From Hyperoplus lanceolatus (Eukaryota > Chordata > Actinopteri > Uranoscopiformes > Ammodytidae): a DNA stretch of 64,000 nucleotides. Location: assembly GCA_026929865.2 (NCBI GenBank), contig CM049403.1, forward strand, positions 28,609,501-28,673,500, written 5' to 3'. The translations under genes were made by a program, and so were the position numbers. Positions 44,701 to 55,897 of the stretch are shown here, in pieces. The notes under the pieces were generated by a model. It saw nothing but the letters and a program-made list of their open reading frames with translations, was not told where the DNA came from and did no database searches. How positions within the stretch are numbered: position 1 is the stretch's first letter; the number at the start of each line of letters is the position of its first letter.

Positions 44701-47700
44701 GAGTTGGTGAACTTGTGATTATGTGTCTCTTTGATTAAATGTTTGTATGCAAAGTAATTGCTGTGCAACAACTTTCTTGCCACCTTCTGCCTGTGACTAA
44801 TTTAACACAAAACAAAGCACAAACTTGAGGAAACTGACAAAAAATGTGCAGGCTGTCTCATAGTTCAGCCCTTGGAGAGTAAATAATAGCTGGCATTTGG
44901 CAGAACATTGGGAGAAGTTGTGTTGAGGTGGAATTATGTTTTCTACAAGCTCAGGCTGGCATGGAAGGGCATTTTCCTCATAGACCGCTTGAGTGGACTG
45001 GACAACATATTGCAGCGGCAGTAACTTTGGATAATAACTGAACACATTTCTATGACAACTTGAAATAATAAGTAATATGAGTGGATGTGGATATCTGCCA
45101 TGTATGTTAATTTTTCATGTATTGGGAATCAATTAACTCAGCTCTCTGGGTCAAAGGAGACCTACTTTTGTTCTCTAATATTTGCAGATGTTGGAGAGCT
45201 GTGAAGTCAAAACCAGGTGCTGCTTTTAGATAATATAAGAACAAATTAATAATTTTGTCATTGAGTAATAATCAGAAATCATCAACCATAAAAAGATTCA
45301 AGGATCTAGTGAAGTGAAAATATGTCTATTGCATAAACTCTTTGTGCCATTTTAGCTCTTTAAACTCATAATTCAAAATGGAAACAGATATGTTCTCATT
45401 CCCATAAAGATGACACTGTCAATCACTTAGTTCCTTGAGTCAAACTTACGCTATTGCTGAATGATGACTATTAGCTGTAGGTGTACACTATGTATATGTA
45501 TTATGAACACATCTAACATTTTGTTACTTACAAATTATGCAGCTTACATTACTTTCTGAGCTGGCCAATGACAAATGTTGCCATGTTTTTTCGGCGATGC
45601 TATATTTTGATATATTTTGGATACTTAACAAGCAAACTTGATCCCAGCCTGTGTTGCAGACAAGGGAATAGTGTTTCCCTAAGAACAACATGATAAAAGA
45701 CATTGCTTAGCTTAATGATGTGTTGATGGTTTGAGTTTTTCCAAATTACATTCAACAGTCACCCGCACCTCATTGTTTTACCCTTTCCCTGCAGCAAGGG
45801 GGAAGTGCTAAAGTCCTCCAGTGCAGCATGTGAAACGGATGTGCCTATATGAAAGAATTCTTTTTTACATAAAGATTTAGACATTTATTTTAAACAAAAA
45901 TGTATCAGCCAGTGGACTCGATTTCTAAAGTGTTGGAATGAGTGGTTCCCTGGCGATATTTGTATGCATGTCTGAAGAGTTAATGTTGTGGAGTCGGTAA
46001 CGGTAACCAAAGATCACACCTACTAAATCATTGGCATGTTAACCTAAGCATTAAGCAACCTGATTGGTTTATCCATCTCCTGTTGAAAGAATTCAGCATG
46101 TATAGAAGGTGGATGTCAATACATGTAGGACACATGAGACAAGACATACTGTATTTTTTTTAAAGACCATGCTAAAACAATATCCATTAATGATTCATTA
46201 ATAACATAGAATAGAATATAGTTATTGTCATTGTAACAGGTACAACAAAATTAAGTGAAGTCCCTGTAAAGTGCAAAAACATCTGTTATGAGAAAATGAT
46301 TTCTCAAATTACACATCACATTGAGATAGTATTTTGTATCCATAAATAAATAAATAAATAAAAACTAAATTAAAACTATAAAAATAGTCAACTATAGGCA
46401 TTAAAAAAGGAACACATAAGACACACCGGACATAAGACACACCCACACACCATCCACATTCATAAATGTGCTTTACACAAATGTGTCACACTATGCCCTA
46501 GTCTTAGCAGCATTTAGTGAGGTTATTGATGTTAGGTAAAAACTGTTTTGTAGTCTGTTTGTTTTTGTTTTCATTGACCGGTATCTCCTGCCTGATGGCA
46601 GTAGTTCAAACAGTTTGTGAAGACAAAACATACTGCTGTAGTTGTGAAAACAATGAACAATTTCGAAAAATTGGGCCCTGATGTGAAGGTGCAGTGGAAT
46701 TCACTTGCATGACAAAACATCAGTTAGATAGAGTAATACTAGGAACAATGGGGACCAGGTGTAATTTTAGAACCTTAAATAGCCCAACTATTTTAATTTT
46801 GAAAAATGCTGTAATGTAGCCGTGGCAAGCCTCACAGGTTTGTAGAAACCTGAGTGGTTTATGACATATTGCATGTAATGAATTAATGAATGCACAAATG
46901 GATTGGAGCAGACGGAGCCATAATCCAGCCCAGATCCTATCCTACTTTCCAGAGTTGAAGGTGAAATTAAACAATCAGAAGCAGCTTTCGCCAAATGTTT
47001 GAGACGCCACCAGACAACCTCCTGGCTGTCATTGGCTTGATTATCAACTGCTGATGCAGAGCAGAGTCTATGCCGGTTGCCACCTAAGGCAAACCTCACA
47101 TCAGAATGGCAAGCAGCAGTTGCAGACGCTGTCATCACAATTGGCCACATAACTGTGTGCTACATTTTGCTCTCAAGCTCCGAGTGAGCTTCCAAACTGT
47201 AAATGAAGCTGAAATGTCCATCTGCTGCATGAGCTAGCCTGAGTATAAACTTACCATGTGTCAGGTTGACTGAAACTTAATAATTCCGTTACCATGTGTT
47301 GCTCATAATTAATTATAGTTTCATAGGACAGAATGACATTTGGGCTTGAAACCATTCTCATTTACTAATACTTTGGCTTTAGAGGTCACTACATTGGCAA
47401 AAATATATTGGCAATTATTGGACGGATTGTCATAAACTTTAGGGCAGACATACATGGTCACCAGAGGAATAATCCTAAAGACCTTGGTTATACTTCGGCA
47501 TTTCATCATGAATGACCAACAGGTCAAACCTTCCAGTGGTACACCACGATCCCTGGCAGGATACCTGAATCTAATATCTAAGTAAGTCAAAACCAAATTT
47601 TATATTTATTGTTCCATTAGTGGTAAGAATATCAAAATGAAGAATTTATTTCTCTCCTAAGTAATGACTTCACAGCCTCAATAGAGCTGCTAGTGTGGCT

Positions 47701-50700
47701 TTAGAGTATAGTTTTGTTACACGCACATGCATATTATGCATACACTAAACACATGACCACGTCTCTTGCCTTTTTGGAATTGAAGCAACATGTTCATGAG
47801 CTTTTCAGAGAGATAAGATACAGCTTCCGAGAATCTTTGCCTCCTTTTTCGTCCATCACCCTCTGCTCCAACCTCTGAGGTTCTGGATCCAACAATGGCT
47901 TTGGAGAATGGATGTCTCATCCTTCAGCACCCAATTTGCCAATCAAATCCTGGCATTAACCTCTGACTGACAGACAGAGAACGGGACACATAGTGTCATG
48001 TATTGCACCATATTTATTGGAGCTCTCCCATCCTTAATCCAACCAGATGGATCTCCTTTGAATGCGAGACCACTAGTCAGGGCTTCTGCTCTCTATTATT
48101 GATGGCACAATCACCATAAGTCAGGTGACCAGAAGATACTACTCACCTAAACCTAGACACCAGACTTTGTATAAAAAGCTCTAACAAGGCAAATAAACTA
48201 ATCTATCAATTAGTGGGAATGACCACTTCTCCCAGTTTTTTTTAATTAAGAAATACAAACTGTCCTAAATCATCCCACCCGTCAGTCTTATTCAAGGGCT
48301 TGCATAACTATGATTGCTGTTAGCATTTATATGGACAGAAATGTTCAACTTTACAAATTCAACAACCTGCCTTTGTTCCTAAAACTGCCGCTTCAGGGAC
48401 CACTTTAGGATTTTTAGTTTTCATAAGTCCAAGCTAAGGATGTTTGCGGTTCTATTGTGTGAATATTATGTAGCCTGCTGGGGAAAACAAAATACTATTG
48501 CTGTGCTGCCAATTTGAGAAGAAGGAAAAAGCAACCACTCAGGAAGCAGCAAGAGATAATCTCTGCCATCCTATTTACGTCACCCAGGATGCTGAAAATA
48601 ATTCGAAAACCTCAAGTTTCTTTTACAGAGGACACTGAGGTTTCAGAGTTAGAACAATATAGAGAATCTGAATTCAGAGCTCAATGTATTATTTTCAGAA
48701 CTGATCAGAAACGTCTTGGCTACCCTTAGAAAATGTCGACCTTCGGGAGTGTTCTTCCTCATATGTAAATACTAAAGACACACATTTACAGATTGATTCC
48801 CATTCATGAATTCAGTCATGAGCTAGAAACAAGGACTTAATTATTTGTGCAATATTATTTATCAAACATGTTAATATGTTTGACTATTCTGGCCATGTAT
48901 CAATCCTACTGCATTATTTTAGGCTTAGTTATTGTAGTCCAACAAATTGTTTGATGAATAATCCCTTTTATGAGGAATGCTGATTAATGCGGGCCATGAA
49001 AGGTGGAGTTCTGTTGAAGTTGTAAACCTTTCAACATAATCTTTTTGTGGTTTAAACTCTTCGGGCCAGTTTCACAGACATGGATTAAGCCTAGTCCTGG
49101 ACTAAATGGAATTTTGAATGGAGATTGTCCATTGAAAGTACAATTTAGTCCAGAACTAGGCTTAATCCATGTCTGTGAAACCGGCCCATAATCTTTTAAA
49201 ACCGACATGTTTTAAGGAATTGTATTTCTCGCTACAGCTGGGACCTGGCTTGCACAACAAACTTTCCACTGCTTTTGTTGTGAGTTTAAATGCTTTGCTC
49301 AAGGCCCTTCAGCAATACTTGTTGAAGGACTAGGTAGTGCGTTGTGATACTTTTCAGCAGGTTCTGGTATCTGGTTGTCCTCTACCATTGGTTCTTCTGT
49401 TTTTGACAGTTTTTTTTAATTCTGCTCTCTCTTCTTTTTACCCTGACAATGAATGATGGCACTTACCCCAGGTATGCACGGGGACCTTGCCTGAAATGAT
49501 TGCATGCATCTTTGGGCAAGCCCCTTTCCATTGCAAGACATACTTTCCATTTGCTGTAATGACAGAATAATGGCATCACACCTGGTGCTCCACCCTCATT
49601 TGCCTGCACGTACAAACACTTACACACCTGTACACGTTTACACATGCGCGTACACCAAAGGAGAAATTCGACCAAAACTAAGCAAACACATAAATTCCTC
49701 TGACTAAGGGGTTAGAGGTGTTTGGTACCTCCTACAGTTGCGTAGGGAATCCCCTCCCAGCCTGTTATCTTCAGTTCCATCTTACTCACAGTTTAACCCC
49801 TTCAGTCTCCTTACAGCCAAGTGGAAATCCATTACGACCTTTCATTGGGTGTTGTGCGAGCACATACTTTTTCACTCTTGAACTCCCCCTACCCATCCTG
49901 TTTCTGTTTTCAAGGAAAAAAACATCCCACCTGTTGTGTAATGCTACCATCTGGAACAACAGAACCTCACAATCACCAGAAGTTCAGTATGTGTTCAAAT
50001 CCTGACCAATTCATTTACGAAACAAGAATGAAAACATAATTTGTTAAAAAAATTTAACATACATTTGATGTAAAATATATAATCTCAATACCTAAATTGA
50101 ACTGTCTATAGACCTTTGAGTAGAGCCCAAGGCAACACATTATTATGTGTTGTTTTGCTTGATTTACCCCAAATATGTTTAATTTCAATTATATAAAAGA
50201 GGAAAACATATCTTGCATTGTTGCTTAAAAATGGCCAACACATAAAGAAATGGTCGGAATAGTTACAGTGTTTCCCACAGAATTTTTTGAAAGTGGGGGG
50301 GGGGGCCGGGGGTATGCTCCCCCGGAAGAAAATTTTGTACCTTTTAAATGTTAAATGCATCAATCTGGTGTACTTTGAGGAACACTATTCCTATATAAAT
50401 GGTGATTAAGATGGAGTTTAACACACTTATCAATGGTTAATGAATAAATGATTTTCTATGATACACATTTGAGCCAAGGTGGTGGTTACCTGTGGTTCAA
50501 AAGAGTGAACACAAGCGCCTTTTTGTTTTATTAGATTGTTGAATTACTAGTACTCAAATAACTGTGACTACAATCACGAAGGATAGCTCACAATATTCTT
50601 TCCAGCAGAGAGTGCTCTGCTGGAAAGGCAGCAGGCGCGCAAATTACCCACTCCCGACTCGGGGAGGTAGTGACGAAAAATAACAATACAGGACTCTTTC

Positions 50701-52946
50701 GAGGCCCTGTAATTGGAATGAGTACACTTTAAATCCTTTAACGAGGATCCATTGGAGGGCAAGTCTGGAGCCAGCAGCCGCGGTAATTCCAGCTCCAATA
50801 GCGTATCTTAAAGTTGCTGCAGTTAAAAAGCTCGTAGTTGGATCTCGGGATCGAGCTGACGGTCCGCCGCGAGGCGAGCTACCGTCTGTCCCAGCCCCTG
50901 CCTCTCGGCGCCCCCTCGATGCTCTTAACTGAGTGTCCCGCGGGGTCCGAAGCGTTTACTTTGAAAAAATTAGAGTGTTCAGAGGCAATATAGTCACAGC
51001 GCGTGTTGACACCGCAGGGGGAGGGGCTGATTGACCCGGGGAGATTGAAGCCTCGATCCCTCAAGCGGCGCTTTGATAATACGTCCATGATTGAAGGAAA
51101 TATTGTTTCTTGAGATCACAGCGCGAATCACACGTTAAAGATTTGTATGCGGAAATGCTATTGTTTCCAAGTGAAACTCGCGCATTGCAAATGAAATGTA
51201 TACATGTATATTTTTTAAATAGTAAAATATACATATATCAAAAAAAAAAATTAAAGTGTGGCGGGGCAAAATGAAAGTGTGGTGGCCCGCCACGGAATGA
51301 TACATTAGTGGGAAACACTGAGTTATTTTGTTGTTGATTCATTCATTAACTTATCTTTCACTTATGTAGTTAAATACTAAGTAACTAAGTTAAGTTAAGT
51401 TGAGCCTCAGTTGTGTTTGAAGTATAATGCTAGGTGACCATGCTAACGGCATGTAAATAGTAAGAATAGTGAACATTAAATTACAGCAGATCAATGGTTT
51501 TCTTGTTTTAGCAGGAAACGACACAATGTTCTACTTAATTCTCGGGATCAATCCAAGGGTAACTGAACAGAGTCATTTTAACTTAAGTAAAAAAAGAAGA
51601 TATTTATTTTTTACATATATCAAAAGAAACCTCCAAGTTCTGCGCTTAATCCCTTTTGGTGAGGACAGAGCCCTAATAACAAGGTCTCCTGTCCATGCCT
51701 TACAATTATGCTTTGCATCGTATGCTTTAACTTCATCCCTCAGATCCATCAAGACCTCAGTCCTTCTTCTCTGATGGATAATGGGTTGATGAATCAGCTC
51801 CACCCTATATATGGCAAGTTCTGTGGTCGTGGTCAACAGAAGTCCTTGTAGTTAGGTTCAGCTCAGTATTTGGGGTCTATGACTGGAGAGCAGGACTTAT
51901 TGATGCATGTGTCAGTAGATTATATTATTTAAATTTTTTCATGGACAGGAAAAATAGACTTTCTATGTTTTTGTTGGTTTTATACACATAACAGGGTTAG
52001 TCTTTCTCTTTTTATGCATATCACCCGCACTGGTATATTACATTTTGTTGACTATTTCTGCATCATGATGACATTACACAGCAGCTGTCTAGGGGATAAA
52101 TGTTTGGTTGTAGAGCACGCCCAGCAACCCCCCAAAAAACTCAACCAAGTTTAATAGTTACTGCCCAAAGCATTGCTCCAGAACAAGTGATCATCATTAT
52201 TTGATATCCACCAGCTGGTGTCCTAGTATTGAGTGTATATGTCATGGTCTCCATGGTGATTCTTTTTTATTTTTTTTTCATGTACACACACAAACACACA
52301 CACAGTCACACAGATGGACAAGATTTTGGAAGCAGCCAGGCGTATTGTCTTGGACAGATTAAGGCAGAATCCATTTTATGCTCTGAATTTAAACAAGGGC
52401 ATTTGTGTTTGACTGTGAAGGGAGTACTGCGAGAGCTCCGGTGACCTCATCTGTCTGTGTTGTAAAACAGGCATCAAGCACTACTGTTTTCGATAAGCTG
52501 AAACTAAAAACAAAACTACAAAAAATAAAGTTCTGTCTCATTTAGGGAAAAACTGTTCCTGTGGCACCTGAAACTCATCTTTCCTCAGAGCAGTGCAGAG
52601 TTCAGTCAGAGGAGGTAAGTGTTTATTGACTTAAAAGCAAATTATCCATACCTGTTACTCTACTCATCTCAACAGATTCATTGATGCTTTGTAGATAACC
52701 ATACCTGTGTAACTTGGCAAGAGTGACCATTCAGATCAATACAGTGTATGTCTATCAACAAAGCTACACAGGGAAGTTATCTATTATGACTCAATCTGGA
52801 TGTTAACATTGACATATTTTACCCCACATTATTTTTTAACTTCACATTTATTTTTCTTGTTGTAGGGTGTCCGAAAATAATTCATTGGAGCAGATCTTGA
52901 CCCCTTATATCCACCCTACAGAGTCGGACCCTGTGACACGTCAAAA
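34414..52946 (+). CDS. znhit6: Zinc finger HIT-type protein 6 / box C/D snoRNA protein 1 (BCD1), 5' seven exons
   Basis: Gene-level entry. The product is a nuclear factor for box C/D snoRNP assembly that works with the R2TP/NOP58-NUFIP machinery. The joined exons give an acidic start (SSDEEEQ), an HIT finger (CGVC...CPAC...C..LC...H....C), then RRYRFLED-like, ENSTIF, FLWHLKL and [17 protein letters not shown] segments. These match the human ZNHIT6 order as I know it. Splice phases agree across every junction. The conserved C-terminal part (the region ending in EYPTLHVVL-type sequence) is not found before 64000, so the gene is cut by the window end. Introns are long and rich in transposons. 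Confidence 0.87.
34835..34900 (+). CDS. znhit6: znhit6 exon 2 (HIT zinc finger, first half)
   Basis: Completes an Asn codon, then [19 protein letters not shown], with the first two Cys pairs of the HIT finger. Acceptor CCCTGCAG, donor GTGAGA. Confidence 0.92.
34901..36655. other. znhit6 intron 2, left part
   Basis: AT-rich with no family recognised apart from a (TG)17 tract at 35844-35878. Confidence 0.6.
35844..35878. repeat. (TG)n microsatellite
   Basis: About 17 TG units in znhit6 intron 2. Confidence 0.9.
36656..36891. repeat. (GATA)n and (TA)n microsatellites
   Basis: GATA units at 36658-36698 and TA tracts at 36794-36812 and 36832-36891. The last abuts the Tc1 element, which inserts at TA. 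Confidence 0.9.
37059..37355 (-). pseudogene. Tc1 transposase C-terminal segment, inverted
   Basis: On the minus strand it encodes [20 protein letters not shown], the [11 protein letters not shown] motif with the last catalytic residue region, then [20 protein letters not shown]. It belongs to the left arm of the fold-back element. Confidence 0.85.
37459..37906 (+). pseudogene. Tc1-type transposase, broken copy
   Basis: Encodes a second helix-turn-helix region ([16 protein letters not shown]) and the start of the DDE domain ([16 protein letters not shown], first catalytic Asp), then a stop at 37904-37906. Downstream sense sequence continues the protein in other frames ([10 protein letters not shown] near 37980) with further stops. 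The N-terminal DNA-binding part is missing; an inverted C-terminal part takes its place. Confidence 0.85.
38515..38770. repeat. (TA)n / (GATA)n / (AAAT)n microsatellites
   Basis: Mixed TA, GATA and AATAAATA tracts flank the right end of the Tc1 element and mirror the composition of its left flank. Confidence 0.9.
39480..39586 (+). CDS. znhit6: znhit6 exon 3 (HIT zinc finger, second half)
   Basis: Encodes [17 protein letters not shown] and then [18 protein letters not shown]. Supplies the last zinc ligands (C, H, C). Acceptor TTTTTCCAG, donor GTGAAC. The 4.6-kb intron before it holds the Tc1 fold-back element. Confidence 0.92.
39806..39891 (+). CDS. znhit6: znhit6 exon 4
   Basis: Encodes [18 protein letters not shown] and on to TPRSTFK. 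The DYRFLED motif is the conserved segment after the finger in the BCD1 family. Acceptor ATCTTAG, donor GTATGT, phase 0. Confidence 0.9.
39892..41682. other. znhit6 intron 4
   Basis: No ORF with family motifs. AT-rich, with no repeat I can classify. Confidence 0.55.
41683..41786 (+). CDS. znhit6: znhit6 exon 5
   Basis: Encodes [19 protein letters not shown] to [13 protein letters not shown] plus two bases. ENSTIF corresponds to the conserved ENSTFF of ZNHIT6. Acceptor GTTCCAG, donor GTAAGA. Confidence 0.9.
42427..42766. mobile_element. TTAA MITE with AGGAGAAGT termini
   Basis: TTAA-AGGAGAAGT at the left and ACTTCTCCT-TTAA at the right, 340 bp, no ORF. TTAA is the likely duplicated target site, as in piggyBac-related elements. 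Confidence 0.75.
43901..44270. mobile_element. TTAA MITE with AGCTATAGTGCGTAAC termini
   Basis: Left TTAAAGCTATAGTGCGTAAC and right GTTAAGCACTAGAGCTTTAA are inverted copies with a few mismatches. A truncated relative lies at 10971-11072. Confidence 0.75.
44271..46203. other. znhit6 intron 5, unclassified stretch
   Basis: No coding or repeat signal I can support. Confidence 0.55.
46204..46660. mobile_element. Degenerate interspersed repeat, family uncertain
   Basis: TTATTGTCATTGTAACAGGTACAACAAAATT and CGGTATCTCCTGCCTGATGGCAGTAG resemble text common in fish repeats; no ORF or clear ends. It contains an (AAAT)n run near 46345. Confidence 0.35.
46661..49062. other. znhit6 intron 5, unclassified stretch
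   Basis: Contains a 120-codon minus-strand open frame (46788-47150) with no recognisable motif, probably repeat-derived or chance. Nothing else supportable. Confidence 0.5.
49063..49187. mobile_element. 125-bp hairpin MITE
   Basis: GGGCCAGTTTCACAGACATGG at the left pairs with CCATGTCTGTGAAACCGGCCC at the right. The arms of about 45 bp include AAGCCTAGTCCTGGACTAAA. Nearly fully palindromic with a short loop. Confidence 0.8.
50597..50627. repeat. Short hairpin at the left edge of the 18S insert
   Basis: CTTTCCAGCAGAG and CTCTGCTGGAAAG are exact inverted repeats around GTG/AGTG, directly before the 18S-like text. Confidence 0.75.
50625..50981 (+). pseudogene. 18S rRNA fragment
   Basis: Contains universally conserved small-subunit text: GCAGGCGCGCAAATTACCC, AGCAGCCGCGGTAATTCCAG (the 530 loop) and AAGCTCGTAGTTGGATCT, up to AAAATTAGAGTGTTCA. 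It then leaves the rRNA sequence. It is partial, with only a few visible changes (one just before the 530 loop). Not a functional rRNA gene. Confidence 0.9.
51321..52545. other. End of znhit6 intron 5
   Basis: No repeat family or ORF recognised beyond a short CA-rich run at 52284-52303. Confidence 0.55.
52546..52614 (+). CDS. znhit6: znhit6 exon 6
   Basis: Its first base completes a Lys codon split with 41786. It then encodes [19 protein letters not shown], matching the WHVKLQFPQ region of human ZNHIT6. Acceptor CTCATTTAG, donor GTAAGT. Lies 10.8 kb after exon 5. Confidence 0.9.
52866..52946 (+). CDS. znhit6: znhit6 exon 7
   Basis: Completes Arg, then encodes [18 protein letters not shown] and ESDPVTRQ, ending in phase 2. 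It matches the ILKPYIDPEKSDPVIRQ part of human ZNHIT6. Acceptor TTGTAG, donor GTGAGA. The next exon is not visible in the window. Confidence 0.9.
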
Positions 52947-53090
52947 GTGAGATTTTCTACCTTTAATCCTTAACTTCTATATGGCACATTCGTTCAGATG
53001 ACTGATCCACCCTTATAACAATTTGCAACTCAGGATATTAGCATATTGCCTATGCAGCACCACTTTTTTACAGTAAGTGGGAAATAGTGG

Positions 53091-54381
53091 AGGTGCTGGG
53101 AAAGTTTTGTATGCGCTTCATTTAGCGGAGAATATCTCAACTGTTATAGACTAATATGACCCCAGTGAACAACATGGGGTGTGTGACAAAATCTCTATCC
53201 GGGGCGAAAGTCATGAAAATGACCACAACAGGTGACACTAGTATCACACTATGTGGTGAATGGGACTTTTTTTCCCTTTTATAGTTATCCTCATACTTTT
53301 TTACCAGATTAATCTTCATATTAACCCATTGATGACTATGGCAATCTAGGATGCATGTCCTTAATGCCTGAGGGTTTTCTGAAAAAATAGTATGAATTGT
53401 AAAGTCTACCAAAACCTTAATATCTAAGCCTGTGTAGCACATAGAAACATGAAATAAAATACATTTAAAAGTTAAGGTTCACAGGTTTTATTTAAACATG
53501 CTCCCATAGCGCTTACAAACCAACACATTTTTCTATAAATCGTCAAAATTAGATGGGGGAGAAAAAAAAGAATAAATAATATAAAATATTTAAAAATAAT
53601 GTGCTAAACAAGGTTATAATCCTGCTTCCTTTTAGCATGGATATTAGTGACTGAGTGTGCAGTGGAGGGATAAAGATAGACAGATATAGGAAGGAGAAGA
53701 TAGCTTTATTTTATTATTTAGTTCAGTTATCACTGGCACCATAAATCCGACTTCCCAGTACAACTGGAACGCAGACTGACTCCTGCTGTTGGGAGCCGAT
53801 CAGCTGGTCCAAACGACTGTATACCACGGAGATGAAAACGAAACTGAAACTTAACCATCGCCTGGCTGGGCTGAATTTGAGTTGGAGCAGCAAAATATAG
53901 CCTAAATTCATAAATATTGTTAATAAATAGATGCAATGTGTTGTGTGATTTTCGTCAGTAGCCTATAGTAGACCTAGATTCTGCGCTCCGAACGCCAATA
54001 ACTGTTCTTTAATACACTATCGCCGACACAGCTGGCATATTTTTTTTATTATTATTTATTTATTTATTTATTTTTTGATTGGCGTGATTTTTGGCAAACC
54101 ACACATTTTTTGGGTGGTCACGTGGTCTTAAAAAATCAACAAAACCCACCTCATGTGTATTTGAACCAATGATGGTGCATTCTATGTTGCGCACGCCAAG
54201 AAAATTAGATAAAGGAACAATGCTGCGCGACGCAGCATCAGGCAGGAGATACAATGTGACATCGCGCAGCAGCCGTCATCAATGGGTTAAGAGAAATACT
54301 TTTTGTATTACACTTTGTCTAAATGTTTTGATAAAATATGCAAATGAGGCAATATCTCATTCAATATGCGTAGCCTACATA
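53091..54381 (+). repeat. ~300-bp repeat unit A, split by a 962-bp insertion
   Basis: Left part 53091-53320, right part 54291-54381. Key words: TTCATTTAGCGGAGAATATCTCAACTG, GACCCCAGTGAACAAC and CTCTATCCGGGGCGAAAGTC. Units B, C and D share them. Confidence 0.8.
53325..54286. mobile_element. piggyBac-like MITE inserted in repeat unit A
   Basis: TTAA duplications at 53321-53324 and 54287-54290; inverted termini CCCATTGATGAC and GTCATCAATGGG. Removing the element and one TTAA restores CTTCATATTAAGAGAAATAC, the exact sequence found uninterrupted in unit C. No transposase. Confidence 0.85.
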
Positions 54382-55247
54382 TACTCAACAAAAATATAAA
54401 CGCAACACTTTTGTTTTTGCTCCCATTTTTCATGAGATGGACTTAAAGATCTAAAATTCATTCCAGATACACAATTGTACCATTTCTCTCAAACATTGTT
54501 CACAAATCTGTCTAAATGTGTGATAGTGAGCACTTCTGCTTTGCTGAGATAATCCATCCCACCTCACAGGTGTGTCACATCAAGATGCTGATCTGACATC
54601 ATGATTAGTGCACAGGTGTGCCTTAGACTGTCCACAATAAAAGGCCACTCTGAAAGGTGCATTTTTTTGCTTTATTGGGTGTCTGGGGACTCAGAACCAG
54701 TCAGTATCTGGTGTGACCACCATTTGCCTCATGCAGTGCAACACATCTTCTTCGCATAGAGTTTATCAGATTGTCAATTGTGGCCTGTGGAATGTTGGTC
54801 CACTCCTCTTCAATGGCTGTGCGAAGTTGCTGGAGACGGCTTATGGTGGAGAAATGAACATTCAATGCACGAGCAACAGATCTGGTTGACATTCCTGCTG
54901 TCAGCATGCCAATTGCACGCTCCCTCAATGCTTGTGGCATCTGTGGCATTTTGCTCTGAGACAAAACTGCACATTTCAGGGTGGCCTTTTATTGTGGACA
55001 GTCTAAGGCACACCTGTGCACTAATCATGATGTCAGATCAGCATCTTGATGTGGCACACCTGTGAGGTGGGATGGATTATCTAAGCAAAGCAGAAGTGCT
55101 CACTATCACACATTTAGACAGATTTGTGAACAATGTTTGAGAGAAATGGTACAATTGTGTATCTGGAATGAATTTTAGATCTTTAAGTCCATCTCATGAA
55201 GAATGGGAGCAAAAACAAAAGTTTTGCGTTTATATTTTTGTTGTGTA
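54382..55247 (-). mobile_element. Tc1-like internally deleted element
   Basis: Long inverted termini (about 270 bp each) starting CTCAACAAAAATATAAACGC, between TA dinucleotides at 54382-54383 and 55246-55247. It inserted between repeat units A and B. A second, smaller relative is at 57358-57727. Confidence 0.85.
54701..54964 (-). pseudogene. Deleted Tc1-like transposase (N-terminus joined to C-terminus)
   Basis: 88 codons, no internal stop. The first ~44 residues form a helix-turn-helix (GMSTRSVARALNVHFSTISR). The rest (IEEEWTNIPQATIDNLINSM, ANGGHTRY) is the C-terminal end of a Tc1-like transposase. The whole DDE catalytic core between them is gone, so it cannot catalyse transposition. It might still bind the termini; this is inference. 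Confidence 0.8.
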
Positions 55248-55545
55248 TAAACCCTAGAAGTCCTGGATACGATTTGTATGCACTTCATTTAGCGAATATT
55301 ATCTCAACTGTTACAGACGAATATGACCCCAGTGAACAACGTGGGGTGTGTGACAAAATCTCTATCCGGGGCGAAAGTCCTGAAATTGACCACAATAGGT
55401 GACACTAGTATCACACTAGGGAATGGGACCAGATTAATCTTCATATTAAGATAAATACTTTTTGTATTACACTTTGTCTAAAAATTTAATAAAATATGTA
55501 AATGAGGCAGTATCTCATTCAATATGCGTAGCCCATATAAACCCT
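55248..55545 (+). repeat. ~300-bp repeat unit B
   Basis: Direct copy of unit A (GTCCTGGATACGATTTGTATGC to ATATGCGTAGCCCATAT). Confidence 0.8.
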
Positions 55546-55775
55546 TTAGGTCCTGGATACGATTTGTATGCACTTCATTTAGCGAATAATATCTCAACTG
55601 GTATAGACTAATATGACCCCATTGAACTACATGGGATGTGTGCCAAAATTTCTATCCGGGACGAAAGTCCTGAAAATCTTCATATTAAGAGAAATACTTT
55701 TTGTATACAATTTGTCTAAAAAATTTAATAAAATATACAAATTAGTCATTATCTCATTAAATATACGTACGCATA
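55546..55775 (+). repeat. ~230-bp repeat unit C
   Basis: Follows unit B directly, starts AAACCCTTTAGGTCCTGGATACG, and lacks the middle CACTAGTATCACACTA part. Confidence 0.8.
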
Positions 55776-55897
55776 AACCCTTGAAGTTACAGATTTTCTG
55801 AGGGGATCACAATGTTCACAATGACAATGAGTATAAGGTCATAGAAGAGTGTAAACATTCTGATTTGATATATAATGAAAATGGCTAAAAAATAGTC

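Larger units (their letters stand above)
50266..51320. mobile_element. Non-autonomous DNA transposon (hAT-like) carrying 18S rRNA sequence
   Basis: Termini CAGTGTTTCCCAC and GTGGGAAACACTG are perfect 13-bp inverted repeats. AGTTA borders both ends. No transposase ORF. Subterminal GGTGGCCCGCCAC near the right end is a common fish hAT-type feature. The superfamily is inferred from the termini only; an exact 8-bp target duplication was not found. Confidence 0.7.

Noticed and set aside
46788-47150. 120-codon minus-strand ORF as a gene
   Set aside because: No recognisable motif, no splice or promoter context, and it lies beside degenerate repeat sequence.
50625-50981. Real rRNA gene or rDNA unit
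   Set aside because: Only about 360 nt of 18S, ending abruptly on both sides within a transposon.
54701-54964. Small helix-turn-helix regulator gene
   Set aside because: It lies between long inverted termini and ends in a transposase C-terminus, so it is a deleted Tc1-like transposase.
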